From NCBI RefSeq assembly GCF_023065955.2, contig NW_026623008.1, positions 21,510,001 through 21,574,000 of the forward strand: DNA of 64,000 bases, given 5' to 3'. Made by a program: the position numbers and the translations under genes. This DNA is from Ursus arctos (Eukaryota; Chordata; Mammalia; Carnivora; Ursidae). The notes beneath the pieces were generated by a model, which saw only the letters and a program-made list of their open reading frames with translations, was not told the DNA's origin and did not search any database. Every line of letters starts with the position of its first letter. Positions within the stretch are counted from its first letter, which is position 1. Shown piece after piece: positions 54,860 to 64,000 of this stretch.

Positions 54860-56135
54860 CCAAGCCCCACTGCCCATCTGCTGCCTTCTGACCAGATCTG
54901 ACTCCTTCTCTCCTCTGGACCCCATCATTCCCCTGAGGACTATAGCAGCTTCTCCCTGAGTCTGCCTGTTCTGGCCTCATTTATTGATTCTTCCCAAAGT
55001 CCTCTGCACTCTGGCCATGGGATCCTCTCTCACTCATCACGTCTGGGTTTGGAGGAGACCTCTTTAACTCAGTGTGATGGGAAGTGGCACGGAAAGAAAA
55101 TTAAGGGAGGTTTAAGATTGAAACAGTCTTGCAAACTTGGCAGAATTGATCCAGACGTTCTCCCCTCCCCCAGCATCCAGTTGTCCTGGTATTGGGGGGC
55201 CTGGCTGGCTCCAGCCTTGTCCTGGGGTCTCCCTAACCCTGCTTCAAGGCTCACCCTCGGGTCTCACAGCTCGGCGACCCTCCCTTCCTCTGAATTCTTG
55301 CTTTGCTTGATGGGGTATCAGCTAATCCATGGGCTGGCCTCCCAGCATCTCCCAGGCTGAAGCTCCTTGAAAAGAAATCCACGCCCTGGCATCACTCCTG
55401 TTTTGCAGAGAGCAGAGAAATGTTCATCACTAGCGCCTTCCTTGTCTTCCTGCGGCCCGCCATCTCTGAGCTCTGTGATAAAGGAATTAGGTCCTGGGTA
55501 AAGGACGGCCGTGGCGTTCTGAGATGCTTTTCCCTGTCCTGGGGGATGACAAGCAGCAAGCGAGGACGAGGGAAAGAAAACAGGAGAGAAAGAGAGGGGA
55601 AAAAAAGAGAGAAAAACGGATGTTCTTTGTTTTGGCATTGGAAGCACAGAGATTTGAGGGCTCCACTTGGGGGGGGGGGGGTGGCAGCGGGCAGCCGTGA
55701 GTGAGACCAATAAAACCTGCGGAATTGGAGTTTTGTTTTCATATCTCCGATGCCTGTACACATTGTACTTTCCACGCTGCTCGGCTGCGGCAAAAACATA
55801 CCGATTTGTTAAAAGAAACAGATCAAATGTGCTGCTGGGCTCTTCGTGTCCTGGGTACAAATCTGGATAGGTGGAGTGCGGTGGGGTTTTGCACGAGCCA
55901 CCCCAGACCCATCTCTGGGTGCTCGCTCCTGCCCCCCTGCCCCTGCTGCTACCGGGGCTTCCTTTCACCCCTGCTCGGTCACTTCGGACTGATTCCTGAG
56001 CAGAGTCAGGCTCAATGCCGCCCTATTTCCTGGACGTTCTTTCTTGTGCTTCCTCTGGCGTGGGCTCAATTGCCAGGAGGTCAGCTCTACCCGGCTCATC
56101 CCAGTTCCTGGCCCTGGGGGGCGGGGGGAGGGGGC
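54860..56135. other. Mixed sequence, no gene recognised
   Basis: Includes a purine-rich stretch at 55560-55620 (gaaagagaggggaaaaaaag) and a run of 13 G at 55669-55681. The 216-codon minus-strand frame (55318-55968) shows no domain that I recognise. Confidence 0.4.
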
Positions 56136-56139
56136 GGGA

Positions 56140-56435
56140 CAGAGCAGGTGGTGTAGAGCCCCGGCTGTGGGGTCACACAGATTTGGGTTTGAATCCCCTT
56201 CTCCCCACAGATTCACTTGTCTAAGCCTGCCTTACCCATCCGTAACTCAGGGATCAGGATGCCTGTGCCACGAGGTTGTTAAAATCATCGAGGAAAATGA
56301 TCATAATATCACTGTCATGAGGGATATCACTTTTCTGAGGGACGACATGTACCAGGTGCTGGGCTCATTTCGTCCTCTTCAGACCCGACAAGGTGTGCAT
56401 AACACAGCGTATGGCACATAGTAGGTGCTCAGCAT
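56140..56435 (+). repeat. MIR SINE, nearly full length
   Basis: gtgtagagccccggctgtgg, cagatttgggtttgaatccc, acccatccgtaactcaggga, acgaggttgttaaaatcatc and a close atggcacatagtaggtgctc. Confidence 0.78.
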
Positions 56436-56614
56436 GCAATGTCACTCCCCCCCGCCAGCTGTCTCCCGGAGCATCAGCTCTAGGGGCCCCCATCGATATT
56501 AGTGGCCATCACTGGAGATGGTTACTACACGGGGAAATCATTACAAACTTTCTTCTTATTATTTAAATCTCTTTAAAAGATAAGGGACTGGTTCCACACA
56601 GGGAAGAAAGGTCC

Positions 56615-56760
56615 AGCACAGGGAATATGTGGATGGTATTGTAATAGCGCTGGATGGTGACAAATGGTAGATACACTTGTGGGGAGCTCAGCATCACATG
56701 GGCTCGTTGAAGTCGAATCGCCATGTTGGATACCTAAAACCAATCAATTGAAAAAAAAAG
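56615..56760 (+). mobile_element. L1 3' terminal fragment
   Basis: gctggatggtgacaaatggt, gaagtcgaatcgccatgttg and gatacctaaaaccaatc, ending in an A-run, as in the carnivore L1 3' end at 13055-13275. Confidence 0.78.
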
Positions 56761-56929
56761 ATGGCCAAAATAATATATAAGCCATCAGTTGCTAATACAC
56801 ACGGTACCAGGACTTGAGCTGTGATTGGGAGTCTGGGTACAGAAATCCAGAATTGAGCTCACGTATAATTTATAGATCCCTCAGTACTTATAAACCAAAA
56901 GATTCAATGAATACTAACTAAATAGTGAT

Positions 56930-57240
56930 TAAAGAAGATGATCGACTGCTTCTTAAGCAAAAGTAATGACAATATATTGTGGGCTTGATGACATATATAA
57001 ATGTACAGTGTGTTGGAAAAAACAGCAGAGACGCCCGCGAACGAGACGAGAAAGTATATTATCGTAGAGTCCTCTCGCTCTGTGGAAGTAGCGTGATCTC
57101 ACTTGAAAGTAGACTCCTAAGCTCAGTACACATACTATAAACCCCGGAGTGGTCAATTCATCCAGGAGACATGGAATCCTAAGTTTTTATGCACCTCATG
57201 ACAGAGTTTCAAAATACAGGAAGCAAACACTGAAAGTGAC
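56930..57240 (+). mobile_element. Old L1 internal fragment
   Basis: agtaatgacaatatattgtg, gatctcacttgaaagtagac, catactataaaccccgg and tttttatgcacctcatgaca, then gtttcaaaatacaggaagca. The last phrase corresponds to the start of the ORF2 endonuclease region and parallels 41300-41345. Confidence 0.62.
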
Positions 57241-57960
57241 CTGCGTTCTGCAGGTCAAAGGTGGACAGAGCAGCAGTCTGCATTTCTGTGGCGCCAACAC
57301 CCTGTCCTGCCACCAGTCGCCTGGACGTCTCCTCTCCACAACTATGGAGCCTCCCAGAACTTAGCTGATGCCCCTTCCGCCTGAAGCAACAGCAACAGAA
57401 CCATGCAACTCTCCACGAGGAGCCCATCTTGCTAGATGCCCGATTTTTGTCCCTATTCTCCCTTGACTTCAGTCTCCGCAGCATCTCATTATGGACCCCG
57501 GTGATTTAGTGCTCCAGCTGGGCTCTGGCAGAGCCTGCGACCCAATGTCAGGGAGCCAAGGTCTCAGTGCCCTTTGCTTAAGTTTTTATCTGCACAATTT
57601 CATGGGGCTGGAGCCCCGGCCACTGCGCAGCTGGAGAAATTTCAAAACAATGTTAAGTCAACAAGGCATGTGTGAGCAGTAAGAGAACACTTGTCACCCA
57701 CATCCTAGCCCTTGCCAGGGAGGGAACATCTTAGCCTGTCTTGCTGTGCGCTAAGGACCTGGCTCATTTCATGCCCACTTTTCCACAATCATTGTTGTAG
57801 AATTGAAATCAATTTTCTTGAGATGAGAGTGGAGATGGGCAGGTGCGTTCAGCGGAAGTCAAAGCCGGCATTGTCAGGCGCATTGGCCCCAGGATCTCCA
57901 TTTCAGGGTGAGATAGGGATATAGAACTCAGCAGAAGGGACACATCACAGGCAACTGCTG
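57240..57960. other. Unique sequence, no gene recognised
   Basis: No exon or repeat that I can name. Confidence 0.35.
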
Positions 57961-57964
57961 GGCC

Positions 57965-58985
57965 GGGGATATTCCTTTACTTCATCATAATTTTAACTAG
58001 TATGTCTTTTTTTGATTTGGAAAATAACACAGGCATACCGTAAACATTCACACAGTATAAAAGTGTATAAAGAATAAAAGTGAGGGACTTTGCTTCTGGC
58101 TGAGATGGAGTAACAGGGACTGGATTTTTCCTGCCACCTAAAGGAACCAGAAGACGGGCAAGGTAGATAAAACAACAGTTTGCAAAACGCTGGACGTCAA
58201 GCAATGGACAATGATCTCTGAGAGATGGCAGACAAATGAGATGAGCCCTGTGATTGCACTGGTTTACAATTGGGAAAGTTTTCAGCTGTGCGTAGTGCTG
58301 GGCAGGGAAACCCAGCCAGAGTTCAGTGGACTCCCTGAGTTGAGGAGGTGGAGTTGGGAGCCTGGGGAGACCCATGTGGGTAGGAGTCACAGGACAGAGC
58401 TCGAGAGAGGGGCGAGAGGCAAAGATCTACCCTCTGGAGTCTTCAACTGAGTCGAACAATCAGAAATTTAAATTAAAGTATCTTATTTATGATGGCATAA
58501 AAATACAAAATACATAGGGATAAATCTAGCAAAAGATTTCTATGAATCACATAAGCTTACACTACTCAGCAATAAAAAGGAACAAACTCTCAACACATTT
58601 ATCAACATGGCTAAATCACCAAATAATTACGTCAAGTGGAACGAGTAGACGAAAAAGGGTACATATTGAGTGAATTCATTTACGTTAAATTCTAGGAAAT
58701 GTGAACTAATCTAAAGGGACAGAAAACAAATCAATGTTTGCTTGGGCTGGGGACCAGGAGGGATGGATTACCAAGGGGCATGAGGAAACTATTGGAGGTG
58801 ATGGGTATGTTCATTATCTCCACTGCGGCGATGGTTTCACGGGTGTGTATGTATAGCAAAACCTATGCAATTTTATTAATTGCATAAATAAATAAAACCT
58901 ATACACTTTAAATATGTTCAGTTGATGGCATTTCAGTTACACTTCAAGTTAAGTATACTTCCCATTACGTCACTTTGCTTTTACC
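57965..58985 (+). mobile_element. Old L1 pieces (5'-type then 3' UTR)
   Basis: The left part has gcttctggctgagatggagt and aaacaacagtttgcaaaacg, a phrase of old L1 5' regions. The right part, from about 58470, has atggctaaatcaccaaataa, ggaaatgtgaactaatctaa, ggggcatgaggaaactattg, gtgatgggtatgttcattat and cactttaaatatgttcagtt, a clear L1M 3' UTR. The ORFs between are absent. Confidence 0.75.
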
Positions 58986-59415
58986 AAAGACCTATTTTCA
59001 CACCTGTTTTTGCTGACCAAAAGAAATCCAAGAGGATTTTCACTTTTATGAGAAAAGGTGAAAAGTGAAGTTAGCACTTAGCGTTGATTTTGCAGTGAGC
59101 AGCGGGCACCCCGAGCAGGGAGAGTGGTCCTGCCAAACTCCATCCCCTGGAGCTATGCTCCGCATCTCAGCATCAAGCCGCCACAGCTTTGAACTGTGTC
59201 TGGGAGCATCTGTGCTTTATCTTAATTTATTTTGTGCATCTGTCAGCAAGACGTGTCCTAAGGTATCAGAATAGGCTAAGAGAGGTTATTTTGGGGGGCT
59301 GGGAACGCTAAAAATAATAAATGAACAGTAATTGCTTCTCCAATTTACACCGTTTGGGCTCGGGGATGGTTTCATTGTAACGCTCTCCTTTCGGATAGCA
59401 GGGGAAAACCGTATT
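58985..59415. other. Unique sequence, no gene recognised
   Basis: No exon or named repeat seen. Confidence 0.35.
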
Positions 59416-59419
59416 CTAT

Positions 59420-60245
59420 ATATTCTTTCTTTTACAAAAATGGGCTCATACCATACGCACTTTATTCGAGTTGCCTTTTCATTTAAGAATATCTTCCCAC
59501 ATGGCCCTGCTCCATTCCTTCACCGGCTGCCTGGAGTTTTGTTGCCATAGGCACCATCATTTATTCAGTGAGTTCCCTATAGATGCATATTTGGGTTGTT
59601 TTTGGCTTTTCTGCTATTATAAAAATGTTGCAATAAGTGTATCCTGCCATTCCCCTCATTCATTTAAAATTATTTTTAATTACACGAAGTGCTGCATGCA
59701 GACATTCTCATTATTTTACATTCAAGAATTCAGATAATGGAAAAGTGCCTCTGTTTTATCCTTCTTCATAATCACCTCCATTTGTCAAACTCCTCCCCAT
59801 AATGCATGTTATCCGTGTGGTATGTAATCCACACGGACCCTTTTAATATGCATTTCTGCACATATAATTGTACGGTGAGTTGTGCATGTTTTTAAAAGCA
59901 TAGAAGCTCTCATACTATATATATTGTTTTGTATCAGACTTTTTATCATTTGAAATCACTGACATCTTTCCAAAAAGACGAGCTACCTCATTCTTTCTCG
60001 CAAGGCACGTGTCATGTTCAATTGCTTGGATCCTTGGCTCTCTTCCCTCCCTGCTTCCCTTCTCCCCTAAATCATTCCCCTCCAGATATTCAGACGGTTT
60101 CCTTTTTTTTCTCTCTATAAAAATTATTGCAACAAACATCCTTGTGTGTGCTTCCCTGTGTGCACATGGGGCTTTTTCTCCAGCATCAAAACGTGGAATT
60201 TTCTCTAGCCTCAGTACGTGGAATTGCTGGGTTAAGGGGTTTGCC
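59420..60245 (-). mobile_element. Old L1 fragment, inverted
   Basis: ttacaaaaatgggctcatac, gagttgccttttcatttaag, gatgcatatttgggttgttt, gctattataaaaatgttgca, then later ttgttttgtatcagactttt, gacatctttccaaaaagacg, acaaacatccttgtgtgtgc and ggaattgctgggttaagggg. This is inverted L1ME-class ORF2/3' sequence present in two partly overlapping pieces. Confidence 0.65.
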
Positions 60246-61005
60246 CTGCTAGGTCTTGTCTGAAGGCCCAGGAGGCTGGGGAAGATGTGGGTTTGGGTCC
60301 CAGGTGGCTGTTTGTGCGAACGGCCAGCAGGAGGCAAGATGGGAGGGGATCTTCTTTTTATCCAATAGTTTGCTGTAGTGGCCAAGTTCTAGGACAGCTC
60401 CTTATGACACAGAGCTCCTGGCCCTGTTGCCATTTGGGCAGAATGATCAGAACAGCCCTGTGGGTCACCTGTGGGGCCAGCTCCATACACTTATTTGCCT
60501 CCCACTCTCTTCCTCTGGGTACTGACATTCGGACTGACCAGTTATTGAAGGATTTCAGTCTACCTTACTCTGAGTCCTGGGATGGTCAGGAGGAGACCTG
60601 TAAATCGCTCAACAAACAACTATTTCCGAAACCTCCTCCATGCCAGAGTGGATGGGCCCTGCCCTCCTCCACCAGGAGTCACGTCCGGTGGCGGAGATAC
60701 ACTTGTACCAGCCGCTCGGGGCTGCGATCGTGGCAGGTGCGGGGTGCTGTGGGGACACACAGGAGGGGCTTCCGACGGAGCTGGAAGGTGATCAGGGGAG
60801 GTCCGGGGCAGAGGGGAAGGTAGGGTTGAGTCTGAAAGGGTGAGTACAAATTAACCAGGTGGAATAGACTTTGAGAGTGTGTGTGGGGTGAGTAGGCTGT
60901 TTACTTTTTGTCCCCACTTCCCTTCTCCCAGCAAGAGCCCCTCCCTCCCTTTGTGAGAACTTCCCATCAGCCCCGGAACTCTCAATTCCTTAACCTCACC
61001 TCACC
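60245..61005. other. GC-rich sequence, no gene recognised
   Basis: A 178-codon plus frame (60287-60823) has no domain that I recognise. No repeat named. Confidence 0.35.
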
Positions 61006-61007
61006 AT

Positions 61008-61290
61008 GCCTAGGGATGGACATGTGACCCAGGCTTGGCCAATCAGAATATTGCATTCTGGGCCCCAGTGATTGGCTCAGAGATGGGCCAATCAGAGCCC
61101 TCTCTGTGACCTTCTGCTGGAGCTCAAGGGAGAGCTCTCCTCTTTGGGGTGCTGGAGCTGAAAGCTGCTTGGGCCAGCTCCCGGGTCCTCATGGGGCACG
61201 CCTGGGTGGGGTGAGAACCACTGAGACGGCTGTGTGCATGGAAGCAAAGACAAGTGACGATGAAAGATAGGTGCAGGAAGATAGCCTGCA
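61008..61290 (+). mobile_element. Old LTR-like interspersed repeat, copy 2
   Basis: gggatggacatgtgacccag, cttggccaatcagaatattg, a second gggccaatcagagccctctc and gaccttctgctggagctc. The repeated CCAAT words and order match the family seen at 545-920. Confidence 0.45.
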
Positions 61291-61389
61291 GACAGGCTCT
61301 GAGACGCCAGTTCTTGCAGCCTTCTTCTGTTTCGAGAGCTTCCTCATCAGTTCCCCAGCCCCGGGAGCCTGTCCAGAAGATTCCCAACC

Positions 61390-62515
61390 TCACAGGAAGG
61401 TGGCAAGGCGTAACCCTGCCACCACTCCATAGGTGCCACAAGTAGATTTGAGACTTAGTGGGTCAGAGCAAGACCATGTATTAGTTCCCACAGACGACAG
61501 CAGGACCATTAGCATAGCTGCAGCGATCGCCCTGTCCCCAGCCTCACAGGGCACAACAATGGGCCCAGGTGGTACTGTGGGTACTGTGCCCGCAGTGGGT
61601 TGTGGGACAGCTGGGGATCTTAGGGCTAAGACTTTGGCACTTTTTGAGCATGGAGCAAACATTGTAACAGGCACTAACCAAGCCAGTCCCCTTCCCACAA
61701 AGAGCAAGCAGCTACAGGGTGTGCTTACCATGGTTACTCCTTGGCATGCAGATGGAGACCCATGTTTGGAGTCCATGGGGTTATGGTGGCGGGATTGCTG
61801 TGCCCAATCCAGCAATTGAGCCTACTAGTGATGCTGGCCACCTGGGCTGACCAGGCCTGATCTGCCACCTTCTCCCATCCCGTGTCATGTGAATATGGCA
61901 GCCACATGGGTTTACAAATCTCCCGTTGACCTCCGGCAATTGGTTTGCAGAGCTCGTGGTTCCCAGAAGGGTGTCTCATCTCTCCATCACCCACCAACTG
62001 TGTACTGAACCAGATACCTAGACCATTAACTACAGCCAGAGAGGTGGTGAAAATATAACAGGTCTGGTCTTTAGCATCAAAGACAAGGGTGACAGCTTTC
62101 AGTCAATTCTTCCAGAGTTAGGGCCGGGCAACTGCCCAGTGGAAACAACAGCTGATGGTTGACTGAGTGGTCAGTACACCAAACCCAAGCATCCTGAGGG
62201 ACTTCCTGGGACCAGAACTGGTGGCCGAAGAGTGCCCCTGTGGCTGAGTGAGGGGAGGTACAGTGACCCCTAAAGATGTGGTTCCACCTTTGCATATTAG
62301 GGGGACACACCTGTGGGGCCACACTTGTTTCCCTCTTGAATATTCATTTTCGTTTAATAAAGCCGATGAGTGCCTTTCCAGCACCGTGGTCAGCGCCTGA
62401 GTGGGCCCGACGCAAGATAGGAATATCTGGGTGCAGTGTGACGGGTGGGGCTGCACAGTGCCCCATAGGGGACCAGAAGCGCTTTCTAAAGCAGAGTGTA
62501 GTGGGGTAGCTGGGT
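61390..62515. other. Unidentified region with broken protein-like frames
   Basis: The plus strand is open for 128 codons at 61433-61819 (MPQVDLRLSGSEQDHVL at its start), then interrupted. Later segments read ATAQWKQQLM and LRDFLGPELVAEECPCG in one frame, and GGHTCGATLVSLLNIH in another, before ttaataaagcc at 62355. The minus strand is also open for 141 codons. Such a string of short protein-like stretches followed by a poly(A)-like signal is what a decayed retroelement interior looks like, but I cannot match it to a family. No function is claimed. Confidence 0.3.
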
Positions 62516-62920
62516 CAGGGAGGCAGGGCGTCCAAACCCCCCAGGAGTGCTTGCAGGCGGGGACCGCCTCCCTTTGCTAGAGGCTCCAACCAGTGCAAGC
62601 GCACTTGAGTGAAGACGAGGCCTTGGGTGTGCATGTCGCAGGGGCCGCGCTGCTGAGACCTCCTGTCCTGCTGCCTGTAGCACCACCTGCTGAACCCCAA
62701 TACTTTGCACAGATTTCTGGTCAATCTCCACATAAGGCTCAACAAAATACCTAAGGAGGCCCATGTAGTCTCTGTACCTGAATAGGGCAATTACATGTTG
62801 CAATTTCTCTCTGGAAGCTGGGCGTGGGGTGGGGGTGGGGGAGATGGAGTCCAGTTGGGTGAGTAGTGAACTAGGCAAAGAACTTCTCCGTTACGGTCTC
62901 AGGGATCCATCCTGGAGCCA
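62515..62920. other. GC-rich sequence, no gene recognised
   Basis: Contains a 130-codon minus-strand frame (62486-62878) without recognisable homology. Confidence 0.3.
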
Positions 62921-62924
62921 CAGC

Positions 62925-63105
62925 CTGCATGGTCCCAGAACTGGACTTGAATGGTGGGTTCCTGTAATCGAATCTAACCCCTCTTTGTACAGGCAAGAAA
63001 TCCAAGGCTCAGAGAGATCAGTAACTTGCCTAAGATGGCACACGGAGTGAATAACAGGGTTGAGATTTGGACCCCAGTGCATGAGATTCCAGTGTCCAGG
63101 CCTTT
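62925..63105 (-). repeat. MIR SINE fragment
   Basis: aatccaaggctcagagagat, agtaacttgcctaagatggc and acagggttgagatttggacc are inverted MIR core motifs. Confidence 0.65.
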
Positions 63106-63920
63106 CCCCTGTCCTGCATGGTGGTCTGTCTTTCCCCAGGAGAGGATCCTATCCAGTCTCAGGCCCATCTGTGTGCGTAATTTTGCTCCATCTGCGGCCG
63201 GTCCCCGTGACTTGCGGGTGTGGGTGGCTGCTGGGCCCTGGCTCTGTGCTTGCGCTTCCCACAGCTGCTGTTTATCCATCAACACGGTCTGGGAAGGCCG
63301 GGGAGCCAGGACCTGATTTGTACAGGGCTGGATGATGCCTTCTCTGCAATTCCTGACCTGGGCCCTGGGAATGCAAGAGTGGATATCTGTACGTGTCTCC
63401 CTGAAACTTCTTTTTTCTCGCCCCCTCCAGCTCTGCACCAGGCCTATCCGTGCGCCCCTGGACCATCGCAGCAGCCTCCTGACTGCCCTCCCTCCACTTT
63501 AGCACCTCGGGGCCATCCCAGATTCCCCTCCCCTGGTCCCTGGGGCCCTGCCGCCCCGCCACCCCTTCTCCATCCTCAACCATGTGGTTTGGGTAGGATT
63601 GGCCTACTCACAGCTTCAGGGTGGGGGCCTGATTGGCTGGAGTCAGTTAGCCATTGGCTACTGGCTTGGTTGGGAACAAATCAAATTGGAATCAGTGGGA
63701 TGTGGAGATGTTTGCTCTGGCTTCAGGGAGACAAATTGGTTTTTCAATTCAGCTACCCAAGGAAACCCTCTCTTCCCCCAATTGGTGTGACACATGGAAG
63801 TGAGACTTGGAGAGTATGGGGCATTGGAGGTGGGACTGGGTAGGGGAGGGGATGGGGGGAGGGATGGGGGGGTGCTACCATGCAGAGCCTGCAAATGAGA
63901 CTGCTATCAGAGAAGGCAGA
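63105..63920. other. GC-rich sequence, no gene recognised
   Basis: A G-rich stretch at 63835-63872 (ggggaggggatggggggagg) may be quadruplex-forming. The 207-codon plus frame at 63220-63843 has no recognised domain. Confidence 0.35.
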
Positions 63921-63924
63921 GCAG

Positions 63925-64000
63925 GGAGATGAAGAGCACCTGGGTCTCTGGTGACATCGTTTGAATTGCTGGATCAAGCCACACCTGAAGCCAATATTAT
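63925..64000 (+). mobile_element. Old LTR-like interspersed repeat, copy 3 (cut by window edge)
   Basis: ggtgacatcgtttgaattgc and tggatcaagccacacctgaa correspond to tgatgacatcattt and ctggatccagctatgcctga of copy 1. The element runs off the window. Confidence 0.5.

Overview
This is vertebrate, and specifically mammalian, nuclear DNA: almost no coding sequence, many interspersed repeats, microsatellites and a mosaic of GC-rich and AT-rich blocks. The repeats point to a carnivore. Six tRNA-Lys-type Can-SINEs are present (11.3, 24.1, 26.0, 27.5, 41.0 and 42.2 kb), and the youngest have the head and CT-rich body typical of arctoid carnivores (bears, giant panda, seals and relatives) rather than dog. 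The species assignment is an inference from these repeats.

The only protein-coding gene I can support is on the minus strand: PTPRU, an R2B-class receptor protein tyrosine phosphatase. Two exons of its cytoplasmic juxtamembrane region are recognisable. A 30-nt exon lies at 32157-32186 and a 190-nt exon at 22781-22970, both with proper splice sites. The larger exon is one base short, so its two halves read in different frames. A degraded phosphatase domain-2 exon follows at 21630-21739. The exon expected between the two juxtamembrane exons, the domain-1 exons after them, and the transmembrane and extracellular exons before them were not found. The window is therefore either a small interior part of a gene with long introns, or a locus that is partly deleted, decayed or mis-assembled.

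Layout. 0-4.5 kb: AT-rich; ERV LTR end, an LTR-like repeat, MIR/L2, a degenerate minisatellite and a CA repeat. 4.5-12.9 kb: GC-richer unique sequence with two L1 fragments (one strongly GC-shifted) and an MLT2-type LTR carrying a SINE. 13-16 kb: L1 pieces and two LTRs. 17.3-17.9 kb: a large CAT repeat; then L2/MIR. 21.6-23 kb: the phosphatase exons. 24-30 kb: an elaborate nest of L1, SINE and LTR insertions. 30-38 kb: GC-rich unique and intronic sequence with the second PTPRU exon and MIR/L2. 38.3-42.8 kb: a long old L1 with 5' UTR, ORF1 and endonuclease remains followed by a second ORF1-like segment, with two SINEs. 43-56 kb: GC-rich unique sequence with MIRs, GT and ATCC repeats and an inverted repeat. 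56-64 kb: L1 fragments, LTR-like repeats and an unidentified region with protein-like but broken reading frames.

No tRNA, rRNA, CRISPR, operon or bacterial feature is present. Family names for old repeats come from recognition of consensus motifs by eye; boundaries of MIR, L2 and old L1 pieces are approximate to some tens of bases.
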